DNA of 64,000 nt from UWMA-0277 sp965183885. GTDB lineage: Bacteria; Bacteroidota; Bacteroidia; Flavobacteriales; BACL11. The notes under the pieces were generated by a model. The model had not been told where the DNA came from, did not search any database, and saw only the letters and a program-made list of their open reading frames with translations. Where the stretch lies: assembly GCA_965183885.1 (NCBI GenBank), contig OZ238992.1, forward strand, positions 992,001 to 1,056,000. Direction: 5' to 3'. A program made the translations under genes and the position numbers. The first letter of the stretch is position 1. Each line of letters begins with the position of its first letter. This document shows, one piece after another, positions 34,674 to 43,648 of the stretch.

Positions 34674-35664
34674 TATATATTACGGCTAATAATGTTTGTC
34701 CTACAGCATTTAAGGTGTTTTTATCGATATTACTCATATCATCAGCATGAGTGTGCCAATGCTTATAAAAGTTGCTCTCTGTTGCAGGGTCATACTCAAT
34801 AATATCAATAGTTGGTATGCTTGCATAAGCATTTACATAATAATGGTCATCAAGTATTTGTTTGGTTTTTTGAAAAGAAAAATAATTTCCAAAGCCTAGT
34901 TTATGTGCTTTTCTCCATACTTTCTGTAGGGTATTGTTTGCATAATATACAGAGGTTTCTTCATGGGTAAAAGTAGCTCCTTCTCCTCCTACCATATCTA
35001 GTAAAATACCATATCTGGCATAGTAATTTTGTTTATGAGGATTTTTGGACCAGTATTGAGATCCTAAGCACCAAGAATCTTGCATTATTGGAAATTCGGA
35101 GTTTTCAGGTTGCCCATAATCTTCGGCATCAAAAAGAATAATATCTACTCCAATTTTTGGATTCTTTATACTGAATTGTCTTGCTAGCTCTATTAATACC
35201 CCAACACCGCTACCACCATCATTAGCACCAAGTATTGGTGATTTTTTATTTTCTGTATCATGATCAGCAACAGGTCTGCTATCCCAATGTGCAAATAGAG
35301 CAACTCTATTATTTTTTTCTGGAGAAAAACTAGCAATGATATTTTTTAAAGTATGATGCTTACCATCATAAGTAGTAGTAGGAGCTTCCTGTACAATTAC
35401 ATTTGGAGTATAAGTTTTGAATTTTTGTTCGAGCCATACTGCACAATTTTTCCATCCTTTACTACTTATAACTCTTGGTCCAAAGCTTACTTGTTTTGCT
35501 ACAAAGGCATAAGCTGAGTCCGAATTAAAAATAGGAACTTCAGTTTTAGCTTTTGGCTTGGTTACTTGTTTAGCTTTCTTTTGAGGTTCGGTAGAGCAAG
35601 AAGTTATAAGGATGATTATAATTAGAGGAACTATAACTATTTCATGTAAGGTTCGATATGACAT
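34666..35664 (-). CDS. M28 family metallopeptidase lipoprotein, glutaminyl-peptide cyclotransferase-like
   Basis: A 332-residue lipoprotein (signal ending IILITSC, C23). The zinc-site motifs of the M28 fold are visible: FAHWDSRP, LGANDGGSGVG and DIILFDAEDYG. The segments VSFGPRVISSKGW and DSWCLGSQYWSKNPH resemble the Bacteroidota glutaminyl cyclases that turn N-terminal glutamine into pyroglutamate on exported proteins, so that role is favoured over aminopeptidase. It follows cysS at 57 bases and overlaps the pentapeptide-repeat gene by 8 bases. Confidence 0.82.
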   Translation of the reverse strand: MSYRTLHEIVIVPLIIIILITSCSTEPQKKAKQVTKPKAKTEVPIFNSDSAYAFVAKQVSFGPRVISSKGWKNCAVWLEQKFKTYTPNVIVQEAPTTTYDGKHHTLKNIIASFSPEKNNRVALFAHWDSRPVADHDTENKKSPILGANDGGSGVGVLIELARQFSIKNPKIGVDIILFDAEDYGQPENSEFPIMQDSWCLGSQYWSKNPHKQNYYARYGILLDMVGGEGATFTHEETSVYYANNTLQKVWRKAHKLGFGNYFSFQKTKQILDDHYYVNAYASIPTIDIIEYDPATESNFYKHWHTHADDMSNIDKNTLNAVGQTLLAVIYNE

Positions 35665-35721
35665 GTTTTATTCTTTATATGTATTCATTTTTTCTGACAA
35701 CTAAAAACTAACAACAATTAT

Positions 35722-37182
35722 CTATTTTACTTCCCAACTACTTCCTTCTCTACTGTCTTTTATCTTTATTCCTGCTTTCTCCAGTTCGTCACGAATAAGG
35801 TCAGCAGTTTCAAAGTCTTTTACAGATTTTGCATTTTTTCTTAGCTGTAATACTAACTCCATTACTTCGTTTGTAAGGTTATTTCCATCACTCTCTTTTG
35901 TAGAAATTAAGCCTAGTACATCTGTAACAAAGTTATTAAATAGTGTATTTAATTGTGCAATATCATTAGTTGTTAACTGTTCTTTTCCATCTTTAACAGA
36001 ATTAATAATTCTTACACCATCAAATAAGTGTGCTATTAAGATTGGTGTATTAAAGTCGTCATTCATTGCAGCATAACATTTCTCTTCTAGAGCTTTAACA
36101 TCATATGTAGAAGTCTCACTAGGAGTAAGCTTATTTAGTGTTTCCATGGCATTCATCAGCTTAGTAAAGCCTTTTTCAGCTGAGAGTAAGGCTGTGTCAG
36201 ATAAATCTAAAACGCTAGAATAGTGAGCTTGCATCATAAAGAATCTACTTACACTAGGGCTAAATGCTTTTGATAATATAGGGTTTATTCCAGTATAAAT
36301 CTCACTTGGAAGTATAGAATTTCCACTTGATTTAGACATTTTTTTTCCATTAAGATTTAGCATATTAGTATGCATCCAGTAGTTTACAGGCGCTTTGTGG
36401 TTACATACTTGTGCTTGTGCAATTTCACATTCGTGATGTGGGAATTTTAAGTCCATTCCACCTCCATGAATATCAAAATGAGTTCCTAGATATTTAGTGC
36501 TCATTACGGTACATTCTAGGTGCCATCCTGGGAACCCTACTGACCAAGGTGAGTTCCATCTTTGAATGTGATCTTTTTCTGCTTTTTTCCAAAGAGCAAA
36601 ATCTTGTGGATTTTTTTTATCTGACTGTCCATCAAGTTCTCTGGTGTTCTCTATAGCATCTTCAATAATTCGCTTAGATAAGATACCATAGTTTTCTTTC
36701 TCATTATATTTTAAAACATCAAAGTATACTGATCCATTTACTACATAAGCCATTCCATTATCAATAATAGTTTTAATAGCGTCAATTTGTTCTACAATAT
36801 GACCTGTAGCTGTTGGCTCAATACTTGGAGGTAATAGGTTGTATTGTTTTAATACTTCATGAAAATCAACAGTATATTTCTGTACAATTTCCATTGGCTC
36901 TAGTTTTTCAATTCTAGATTTAGCTAAGAATACATCTTCATTGTCATTATTGGTTAAATGCCCTGCATCAGTAATATTTCTTACATAGCGAACATTATAC
37001 CCTAAATGAATTAGATATCTGTAAATCATGTCGAAACTAATAAAAGTTCTTACATTTCCTAAATGCACATTGTCATATACGGTAGGCCCACAAACATACA
37101 ATCCTACAAGACCTTCAGTTATAGGCTTAAAAACTTCTTTTTTAGCTGTTAATGTGTTGTATATCTGTAACTTTCCTTTCAT
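35722..37182 (-). CDS. cysS: Cysteinyl-tRNA synthetase
   Basis: A 486-residue class I synthetase charging tRNA-Cys. The HIGH-like motif is HLGN (40-43) after the zinc ligand C31 in CGPTVYD. GWHLECTVMS and HHECEIAQ supply the other zinc ligands, and KMSKS appears in GKKMSKSSGNS. Length is normal. The start shares one base with the stop of the threonine dehydrogenase gene, so it is the fourth gene of the overlapping set U32-ferredoxin-tdh-cysS. Confidence 0.96.
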   Translation of the reverse strand: MKGKLQIYNTLTAKKEVFKPITEGLVGLYVCGPTVYDNVHLGNVRTFISFDMIYRYLIHLGYNVRYVRNITDAGHLTNNDNEDVFLAKSRIEKLEPMEIVQKYTVDFHEVLKQYNLLPPSIEPTATGHIVEQIDAIKTIIDNGMAYVVNGSVYFDVLKYNEKENYGILSKRIIEDAIENTRELDGQSDKKNPQDFALWKKAEKDHIQRWNSPWSVGFPGWHLECTVMSTKYLGTHFDIHGGGMDLKFPHHECEIAQAQVCNHKAPVNYWMHTNMLNLNGKKMSKSSGNSILPSEIYTGINPILSKAFSPSVSRFFMMQAHYSSVLDLSDTALLSAEKGFTKLMNAMETLNKLTPSETSTYDVKALEEKCYAAMNDDFNTPILIAHLFDGVRIINSVKDGKEQLTTNDIAQLNTLFNNFVTDVLGLISTKESDGNNLTNEVMELVLQLRKNAKSVKDFETADLIRDELEKAGIKIKDSREGSSWEVK

Positions 37183-38138
37183 TAGGTTTTAATTTTATAT
37201 TGTTCTTTTAAATTTTTCATCATATCTGATGTCATTTTCTCTAAATCATATTTCAGTTTCCAACCCCAGTCATTTTTAGCATAAGTATCATCTATACTTT
37301 GTGGCCATGAGTTCGCAATTTCTTGTCTGAAATCAGATTTGTAAGTCATCTCAAAATTAGGAATATGCTTTGCAACTTCATTCGCAATTTCTTTAGGGGT
37401 AAAACTAACTCCAGCTAAATTATATGATGATCGGATTTTTACTTGCTCACTAGGAGCTTCCATTAATTCAATAGTTGCACGAATTGCATCTGGCATATAC
37501 ATCATTGGTAAGGCAGTTTCTTCACTAAGGAAGCTTTCATATTTTCCATGTTTTATTGATTCATGGAATATGTGTACTGCATAGTCAGTTGTTCCTCCTC
37601 CAGGAGCAGCTTTCCATCCAATTAAGCCAGGATAGCGGATGCTCCTTACATCAACATTAAATTTATTATGATAATATTCGCACCATCTTTCTCCTGCTTG
37701 CTTACTAATTCCATATACAGTATTAGGTTCCATAACAGTAAACTGAGGTGTGTTTTGCATAGGTGTTGTAGGACCAAATACAGCTATTGATGAAGGCCAA
37801 TAAATCTTTTTGATAATACCTTCTTTTGCCAAATCAAGTACATGAGATAGAGAACGCATGTTCAAGCTCCAACCTAACTCAATATTTTTTTCGGCAGTAG
37901 CAGAGAGTAAGGCTGCTAATAAATAAACTTGAGTAATTTTATGTGTTTTTACTATTTCATGCAATCTTTTCTGATCCATGATATCTAGTTCTTCAAAAGG
38001 GCCTGATTCCATTACTTGAGCAGCAGAAGGGCGAATATCAGAAGCAACTACATTGCTATTGCCATACATACTTCTCAACTCCATTACCAATTCAGTACCA
38101 ATTTGTCCTGAAGAACCAATTATTAAAATCTTTTCCAT
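37182..38138 (-). CDS. NAD-dependent L-threonine 3-dehydrogenase, epimerase (SDR) type
   Basis: A 318-residue extended SDR. The NAD motif GSSGQIG (8-14) and catalytic Y142 and K146 (YGISK) are clear. The segments YWPSSIAVFGPTTP and YPGLIGWKAAPGGGTTDYAV are characteristic of the short-chain L-threonine dehydrogenases found in Flavobacterium, which oxidise threonine to 2-amino-3-ketobutyrate. A 2-amino-3-ketobutyrate lyase gene is not in the window. Its ends overlap ferredoxin and cysS by one base each. Confidence 0.9.
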   Translation of the reverse strand: MEKILIIGSSGQIGTELVMELRSMYGNSNVVASDIRPSAAQVMESGPFEELDIMDQKRLHEIVKTHKITQVYLLAALLSATAEKNIELGWSLNMRSLSHVLDLAKEGIIKKIYWPSSIAVFGPTTPMQNTPQFTVMEPNTVYGISKQAGERWCEYYHNKFNVDVRSIRYPGLIGWKAAPGGGTTDYAVHIFHESIKHGKYESFLSEETALPMMYMPDAIRATIELMEAPSEQVKIRSSYNLAGVSFTPKEIANEVAKHIPNFEMTYKSDFRQEIANSWPQSIDDTYAKNDWGWKLKYDLEKMTSDMMKNLKEQYKIKT

Positions 38139-38371
38139 TATCTATTTAATATTTTAACATGAATAATTTTTACTGGACAAGCTCTTGCCGCAGCTTCATT
38201 CAGTTCGTATTCCATATCATGCACTTCAACAGTATGAAATCCTTTTTTATCATTTGCTTCCAAAAGTACACTTTTTCCATCTTTCTTATTCATACGCCAT
38301 CTCTCTGGAGCAATCTCTACACAATAATTACATCCTATACATTTAGCTCTTTGTTGGGTTATTTGTATCAT
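38138..38371 (-). CDS. Small ferredoxin, single [4Fe-4S] cluster
   Basis: A 77-residue electron carrier with C11-x2-C14-x2-C17 and a distant C65-Pro, the ligand set of mono-cluster ferredoxins. The central part is acidic. It starts within the last four bases of the U32 gene (ATGA overlap), and its stop overlaps the threonine dehydrogenase start. The strict coupling to the U32 protein suggests that it feeds electrons to that enzyme, which is an inference. Confidence 0.9.
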   Translation of the reverse strand: MIQITQQRAKCIGCNYCVEIAPERWRMNKKDGKSVLLEANDKKGFHTVEVHDMEYELNEAAARACPVKIIHVKILNR

Positions 38372-39618
38372 GCAAATTCACTGTCTATTACTTTATACAA
38401 TCTATCCCCTGCACGAACAGGTTCGCCTAGTTTTAAAGAAAAATGATCTCCTTTATTTACTTCAGTTACTAAAGTTCTATCCAAATGAATTTCGTCTACA
38501 ATAGTTTCATATACCCCAGTAATTTTACCTGTTAAAAGTATTGTATCTCCTTTGGATAATTTCCCTGTTACCAAGTCAAATTCAGCAACACCTAGCTTAG
38601 GGTAGTAGCGATTCGTTTTTGCTATAAAGACTTTCTTTTTAGTAGATTTTGAACCGCTAACTCCTGCCCATTCTCCTAATTTTTGTCCTAAATAATAACC
38701 ATCCCAGAACCCTCTATTGTAAACGGTTTCTAATCTGCTCATCCACCCTTTTACTTTTTCTTGGTTGTAGTTCCCTTCAATGTAAGCATTTGCAGCTTCT
38801 CGGTAGCATTCCGTTGTAGTTCGAACATATTCTGGTGCTCTTCCTCTACCTTCTAGTTTTAATACTGAAACTCCTGCATCTAGTACTTGATCCATAAAAC
38901 CAATGGTGCATAAATCTTTTGGAGACATGATAAATTCATTATCAATCTCAAATTCATGACCATTTTCTTTATCTGTTACTGTATAAGTTTTTCTGCAGTT
39001 TTGTGTACAAGCTCCTCTGTTAGCAGAAGAGTTAGTAGTGTGCAAACTCATATAGCATTTTCCAGAAACAGCTACACAAAGTGCACCATGAGCAAAGATT
39101 TCTATTTGAATTAGATTTCCAGATGGACCTGTAATGTTCTCTTTCTTTATGCCCTCAGTAATATCTTTTACTTGCAATAAAGAAAGCTCTCTAGATAGTA
39201 CTACTACATCTGCAAAGTGAGAGTAGAAGCGTACAGTTTCTAAGTTTGTTACATTACATTGTGTAGAAATATGAACTTCCATTTTTATAGAAGAAGCATA
39301 GGATAAAACTGCCTGATCAGATGCAATAATTGCTGTAATTCCTGATTCTTTAGCAGTTTTTACAATCTTTTTCATAAGGTTTAAATCATGATCGTAAATA
39401 ATAGTATTTAGTGTAATGTAGGATTTTACATTCTTTTCTTTACATAGATTAGCAATTTCAACTAAATCTTCTAGTGTAAAGTTATTGGAAGCACGAGCTC
39501 TCATATTTAGTTGTTCAATTCCAAAATATATAGAGTTTGCTCCTCCTTGTAAAGCAGCTTGCAGAGATTCCCATGAACCTGCTGGAGCCATTATTTCAAT
39601 TTCTTGTGTTGTATTCAT
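38368..39618 (-). CDS. Peptidase U32 family protein (tRNA hydroxylation TrhP-like)
   Basis: A 416-residue member of the U32 family, whose bacterial members include TrhP/YegQ (5-hydroxyuridine in tRNA) and RlhA (rRNA hydroxylation). The N-terminal barrel starts IMAPAGSWESLQAAL. The four Fe-S cysteines appear in EIFAHGALCVAVSGKCYMS (two) and GACTQNCRK (two). The C-terminal beta-domain (from about 335) is present as in TrhP. The original peptidase label is probably misleading. It heads the operon with ferredoxin, tdh and cysS. Start ATG at 39618. Confidence 0.9.
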   Translation of the reverse strand: MNTTQEIEIMAPAGSWESLQAALQGGANSIYFGIEQLNMRARASNNFTLEDLVEIANLCKEKNVKSYITLNTIIYDHDLNLMKKIVKTAKESGITAIIASDQAVLSYASSIKMEVHISTQCNVTNLETVRFYSHFADVVVLSRELSLLQVKDITEGIKKENITGPSGNLIQIEIFAHGALCVAVSGKCYMSLHTTNSSANRGACTQNCRKTYTVTDKENGHEFEIDNEFIMSPKDLCTIGFMDQVLDAGVSVLKLEGRGRAPEYVRTTTECYREAANAYIEGNYNQEKVKGWMSRLETVYNRGFWDGYYLGQKLGEWAGVSGSKSTKKKVFIAKTNRYYPKLGVAEFDLVTGKLSKGDTILLTGKITGVYETIVDEIHLDRTLVTEVNKGDHFSLKLGEPVRAGDRLYKVIDSEFA

Positions 39619-39646
39619 ATTCGGGGCAAAGATATTGTTTTATTCG

Positions 39647-39670
39647 TACTTTTGCCGCAATATAAATTTG
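39647..39670 (+). promoter_or_regulatory. Two stacked -7 elements before the QueD-like gene
   Basis: TACTTTTG at 39647-39654 and TAAATTTG at 39663-39670 both match TAnnTTTG. The second is 6 bases before the ATG at 39677, so alternative leadered and leaderless transcripts are possible. Confidence 0.5.
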
Positions 39671-39676
39671 CATATA

Positions 39677-40114
39677 ATGTCAGAGATTAGAATCACTAAA
39701 GAATTTAAATTTGAAATGGCCCATGCTTTACATGGCTATGATGGGCTTTGTAAAAATATTCATGGACACTCTTATAGGTTATGGGTAACTGTAAAAGGTA
39801 AGGTAAGGAATGAACTAGGTCATACTAAAGATGGTATGGTGATGGATTTTGGAGCGCTAAAAGCTATAATAAAACCAGCTATAGTTGATAAGTACGACCA
39901 CTCTTTAGTGTTAAATGCAAATTCTCCTCATGCAGATATTGAGCTTTCAGCTTTTGAGAAAGTTTATTATTTGCCTTATCAACCTACTTCAGAAAATTTA
40001 GTGATAGATTTTGCAAATTATATTAAAAGCCAACTTCCTGATGGAATTGCTTTGTATAAAGTTGTACTCTCAGAAACAGCTACTTCTTTTGCTGAATGGA
40101 ATGCTGATGACTAA
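39677..40114 (+). CDS. 6-carboxytetrahydropterin synthase / 6-pyruvoyltetrahydropterin synthase homologue
   Basis: A 145-residue T-fold enzyme. The zinc ligands H16, H29 and H31 and the catalytic C25 (GLCKNIHGH) are visible, with the late catalytic segment VVLSETATSFAEW. It is most likely QueD, which turns dihydroneopterin triphosphate into 6-carboxytetrahydropterin for queuosine. A true PTPS role cannot be excluded by eye, and no other que genes are here. The open frame extends upstream to 39485, across the U32 start, but the ATG at 39677 follows the promoters and matches family length. Confidence 0.9.
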   Translation: MSEIRITKEFKFEMAHALHGYDGLCKNIHGHSYRLWVTVKGKVRNELGHTKDGMVMDFGALKAIIKPAIVDKYDHSLVLNANSPHADIELSAFEKVYYLPYQPTSENLVIDFANYIKSQLPDGIALYKVVLSETATSFAEWNADD

Positions 40115-40266
40115 AAGAAAAATGCTGCAAAAAGTTAGTTATTAATGGTATAGCTCACTAATGTTTAGGTAAATTAGTATTTTCTTTTAAAAAGTCAATT
40201 CTTTTAAACCAGTTTAGAATCACTATGGATTAGTTCAATATGTGTTTAAAAACATAAAAAAGTACA

Positions 40267-40304
40267 AAAATCATAGTTTTCGTAGTTATGATTTTCTATT
40301 TTTG
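40267..40304 (+). promoter_or_regulatory. Inverted repeat and -7 element of the cytochrome oxidase operon
   Basis: A perfect 9-base inverted repeat AAAATCATA (40267-40275) / TATGATTTT (40287-40295) sits directly before the -7 element TATTTTTG (40297-40304). The coxB ATG is 20 bases further on. The repeat covers the place where a -33 element would be, so it could be a regulator site; no regulator is identified. Confidence 0.5.
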
Positions 40305-40324
40305 CGACCGAAAAATTTTAAAAA

Positions 40325-41302
40325 ATGACGAATATATTAATTCTTTTAGTTACACTTTTATTAATAGTTGCTTTGGTTCAAGTACTAAGAGTAAGTGAAT
40401 TGCTATCGGAAGTAAAAAAGAAAGATGTAAATGAAGTTACAGATGAAGATAACGGGACACAATCAAAATTATTATTGTTTGTAGGGGTATTATTTTTAGC
40501 TTCAGTAGTATGGCAATTTGTAAATTGGATTCCACTTACATTACCTGCTGCAAGTTCAGAGCATGGACTTATTATTGATGGTTTAATGCAATTTACAATG
40601 GTATTAATTATTACTGTGTTTTTTATTACACAACCATTGTTATTTTGGTTTTCATACAAGTATAATAAAAATAAAGATAATTCAGTTGCTTTTTTCTATC
40701 CTCATAATAATAAATTAGAGGTGATCTGGACGGTTGTTCCAACTATTGTACTAACAGCGGTTATTCTTTATGGTTTAAGTACTTGGGATAAAATTACTAA
40801 TGCTGATACTTCAGAATCTCAAATTATTGAGGTGTATGCTAAACAGTTTGATTGGACTGCTCGTTATGGAGGAGTAGATAAAACTTTAGGTTTTGCTGAT
40901 TATAAATTAGTAAAAGGACCAAATCAGTTAGGAGTAGATATGTCTGATAAGTATTCGCAAGATGATATTGTGACAAAAGAGGTGCATTTACAAGTTGGAA
41001 AACCAGTATTGTTAAAGTTTAGGTCTCGTGATGTAATTCACTCAGCTTATTTACCTCACTTTAGAGTGCAGATGAATTGTGTTCCTGGGATGACAACTCA
41101 ATTTGCATTTACACCAACACAAACTACTGCCGAAATGAAAGCTCAAGAAGGTGAGAATTTCGAATATGTATTGCTGTGTAATAAAATTTGTGGAGCAGCA
41201 CATTATAATATGCAAATGAAATTTGTAGTAGAAAGTGAAGAGGACTATAATGCATGGATAAATTCACGCAAAACATTAGAAAATACATTAACTCAAAAAT
41301 AA
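40325..41302 (+). CDS. coxB: Cytochrome c oxidase subunit II
   Basis: A 325-residue subunit that takes electrons from cytochrome c through the CuA centre. The ligands are present as H239 (DVIHSAYLPHF), C285-x3-C289, H293 and M296 (LLCNKICGAAHYNM). Membrane helices lie at about 1-23, 47-65, 84-110 and 131-152, more than the usual two at the N-terminus. No fused heme c domain is present. The first of seven same-strand genes (coxB, coxA, two subunit III genes, subunit IV, sco, small protein). Confidence 0.94.
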   Translation: MTNILILLVTLLLIVALVQVLRVSELLSEVKKKDVNEVTDEDNGTQSKLLLFVGVLFLASVVWQFVNWIPLTLPAASSEHGLIIDGLMQFTMVLIITVFFITQPLLFWFSYKYNKNKDNSVAFFYPHNNKLEVIWTVVPTIVLTAVILYGLSTWDKITNADTSESQIIEVYAKQFDWTARYGGVDKTLGFADYKLVKGPNQLGVDMSDKYSQDDIVTKEVHLQVGKPVLLKFRSRDVIHSAYLPHFRVQMNCVPGMTTQFAFTPTQTTAEMKAQEGENFEYVLLCNKICGAAHYNMQMKFVVESEEDYNAWINSRKTLENTLTQK

Positions 41303-41308
41303 TAAAAG

Positions 41309-43060
41309 ATGTCAGATCATCATAAAGAAACATTTTTAACTAAATATGTATTTAGTTTAGATCATAAAATGATTGCAAAGCAATTCCTAATTACAGGAAT
41401 GCTTATGGGAATAATAGGAATGTTAATGTCTATTCTATTCCGTTTACAATTATCTAATCCAGGAGAGTCATTTGCAGTATTAGAGTGGTTTTTAGGTGAT
41501 AAATGGGCTCCAGGTGGAGTATTAGATCCTAATATGTATTTATCTTTAGTAACTATGCATGGTACTATATTAGTATTTTGGGTGCTTACTGCTGGTCTTA
41601 CAGGTACTTTTGCTAACTTCCTTATTCCATTACAAATTGGAGCAAGAGATATGGCATCAGGATTTATGAATATGTTATCATACTGGTTCTTCTTTGCGGC
41701 AACAATTGTTTTATTAATTTCATTATTTGTTGAAACAGGGCCAGCATCTGCAGGGTGGACAATTTACCCTCCTTTATCAGCATTGCCACAAGCAATTCCT
41801 GGTTCAGGTTTAGGACAAGATTTATGGTTAGTTGCTATGGCTTTATTTATTGTATCTTCACTTTTAGGAGGTTTAAATTACATTGTTACTATTCTTAATT
41901 TACGTACTAAAGGAATGACAATGCAAAGGTTACCACTTACAATGTGGGCAATGTTGATTACAGCAATTATTGGTGTATTATCTTTCCCAGTACTATTAGC
42001 TTGTGCATTATTATTAATCTTTGATAGAAGTTTTGGTACATCATTCTACTTGTCAGATATTATTATTAATGGAGAGGTATTACATAACACAGGAGGTTCT
42101 CCAATTTTATTTGAGCACTTATTCTGGTTCTTAGGGCATCCTGAAGTATACATTATTTTATTACCTGCTTTAGGTATTGTTTCTGAGGTAATGTCAGTTA
42201 ATACACGTAAGCCTATTTTTGGATATAAAGCAATGGTTGGTGCAATGCTTGCAATTGCATTCTTATCATTTATTGTATGGGGGCACCATATGTTTGTAAC
42301 AGGAATGGATCCATTTATTGGTTCAGTATTTACATTTACAACGTTACTTATCGCTATTCCATCAGCAGTAAAAGTATTTAATTACTTAACCACACTTTGG
42401 AGAGGAAGTATCCGCTTTACGCCAGCAATGTTATTTACTATTGGTTTTGTGTCTACTTTTATTACAGGAGGATTAACAGGATTAATTCTTGGAGATTCAG
42501 CTTTAGATATTAATGTACACGATACTTATTTTGTAGTAGGTCACTTCCATATTGTAATGGGGTTATCTGCAATCTATGGTATGTTTGCTGGGGTATACCA
42601 CTGGTTCCCTAAAATGTATGGTCGAATGATGAATAAGAAATTAGGATATTTTCATTTCTGGGTAACGTTTATCTCGGCTTACGGGGTATTTTTCCCAATG
42701 CACTTTTTAGGTTTAGCAGGATTACCAAGAAGATATTACACGAATAGTGCTTTCCCAATGTTTGATGGTTTATCAGATATTAATGAGATAATAACATTCT
42801 TTGCAATTATTGGTGGTTTAGTACAATTAATCTTCGTATTTAACTTCTTCTATAGTATTTTTAAAGGAACTAAGGCTACTGAGAATCCTTGGAAATCGAA
42901 TACTTTAGAGTGGACTACCCCAGTAGAGAGAATTCATGGAAACTGGCCAGGAGAAATTCCTGAGGTTCATAGATGGCCTTATGATTACTCTAAACCAGGT
43001 GCTGATGAGGACTTTATCTTACAAACTACACCTTTAAAAGAGGGCGAAACAGAACACTAA
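41309..43060 (+). CDS. coxA: Cytochrome c oxidase subunit I
   Basis: A 583-residue catalytic heme-copper subunit reducing oxygen to water and pumping protons. About twelve membrane helices are present. The active-site motif WFLGHPEVYIILLPALG carries the cross-linked His-Tyr pair of A-type oxidases, followed by WGHHMFVTGMDP (CuB histidines) and DTYFVVGHFHIVMG (heme ligands). It lies 6 bases after coxB and 4 bases before the first subunit III gene. Confidence 0.97.
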   Translation: MSDHHKETFLTKYVFSLDHKMIAKQFLITGMLMGIIGMLMSILFRLQLSNPGESFAVLEWFLGDKWAPGGVLDPNMYLSLVTMHGTILVFWVLTAGLTGTFANFLIPLQIGARDMASGFMNMLSYWFFFAATIVLLISLFVETGPASAGWTIYPPLSALPQAIPGSGLGQDLWLVAMALFIVSSLLGGLNYIVTILNLRTKGMTMQRLPLTMWAMLITAIIGVLSFPVLLACALLLIFDRSFGTSFYLSDIIINGEVLHNTGGSPILFEHLFWFLGHPEVYIILLPALGIVSEVMSVNTRKPIFGYKAMVGAMLAIAFLSFIVWGHHMFVTGMDPFIGSVFTFTTLLIAIPSAVKVFNYLTTLWRGSIRFTPAMLFTIGFVSTFITGGLTGLILGDSALDINVHDTYFVVGHFHIVMGLSAIYGMFAGVYHWFPKMYGRMMNKKLGYFHFWVTFISAYGVFFPMHFLGLAGLPRRYYTNSAFPMFDGLSDINEIITFFAIIGGLVQLIFVFNFFYSIFKGTKATENPWKSNTLEWTTPVERIHGNWPGEIPEVHRWPYDYSKPGADEDFILQTTPLKEGETEH

Positions 43061-43064
43061 GTTA

Positions 43065-43613
43065 ATGAGTACAATTAAAAGTAATACTTCAAAACAACTA
43101 CTTTGGGTAGGAATGGCAGGAATAGGAATGTTCTTTGCTGGTCTTACATCAGCCTTTATTGTTAGAAAATCAGAAAGTAACTGGTTGGAGTTTGAAATGC
43201 CAGAATGGTTTTGGATAAGTACTGTAGTAATTGTAGCAAGCAGTATTTTATTAATGCTTGCAAAATATCAGGTTAAGAAGGGAACTTCTCCTTTTGTACT
43301 AATCTTAGGAGCATTAATTTTAGGTATAGTATTTGCTTATTCTCAAGTATTAGGGTGGCAAGAACTAGTAGCTGAAGGAGTATATTTAACTGGAGAAGGA
43401 AGTAACCCTTCAGGGTCATTTTTATATGTAATTACTTTAGCACACCTAATACACTTAGCTGGAGGACTAATAGCTTTACTAGTAACAACTGTAAAAGCAA
43501 GTATGGGTAAATATACTGCAGAAGATTATTTAGGAATAGAATTGACTTCAATCTATTGGCATTTTTTAGATGTACTTTGGTTGTACCTTTTCTTCTTTAT
43601 GGCATATTTATAA
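43065..43613 (+). CDS. Cytochrome c oxidase subunit III, first copy
   Basis: A 182-residue membrane protein with about five helices, including the subunit III signatures GMFFAGLTSAFIVRKSE near the N-terminus and IYWHFLDVLWLYLFFFMAYL at the C-terminus. It is shorter than classical subunit III. A second, longer subunit III gene follows 35 bases later; such pairs are usual in Bacteroidota aa3 operons. It starts 4 bases after the coxA stop codon. Confidence 0.9.
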   Translation: MSTIKSNTSKQLLWVGMAGIGMFFAGLTSAFIVRKSESNWLEFEMPEWFWISTVVIVASSILLMLAKYQVKKGTSPFVLILGALILGIVFAYSQVLGWQELVAEGVYLTGEGSNPSGSFLYVITLAHLIHLAGGLIALLVTTVKASMGKYTAEDYLGIELTSIYWHFLDVLWLYLFFFMAYL

Positions 43614-43648
43614 CATTTAGGATTTTAAAAAATTAGAATAATAAAATT

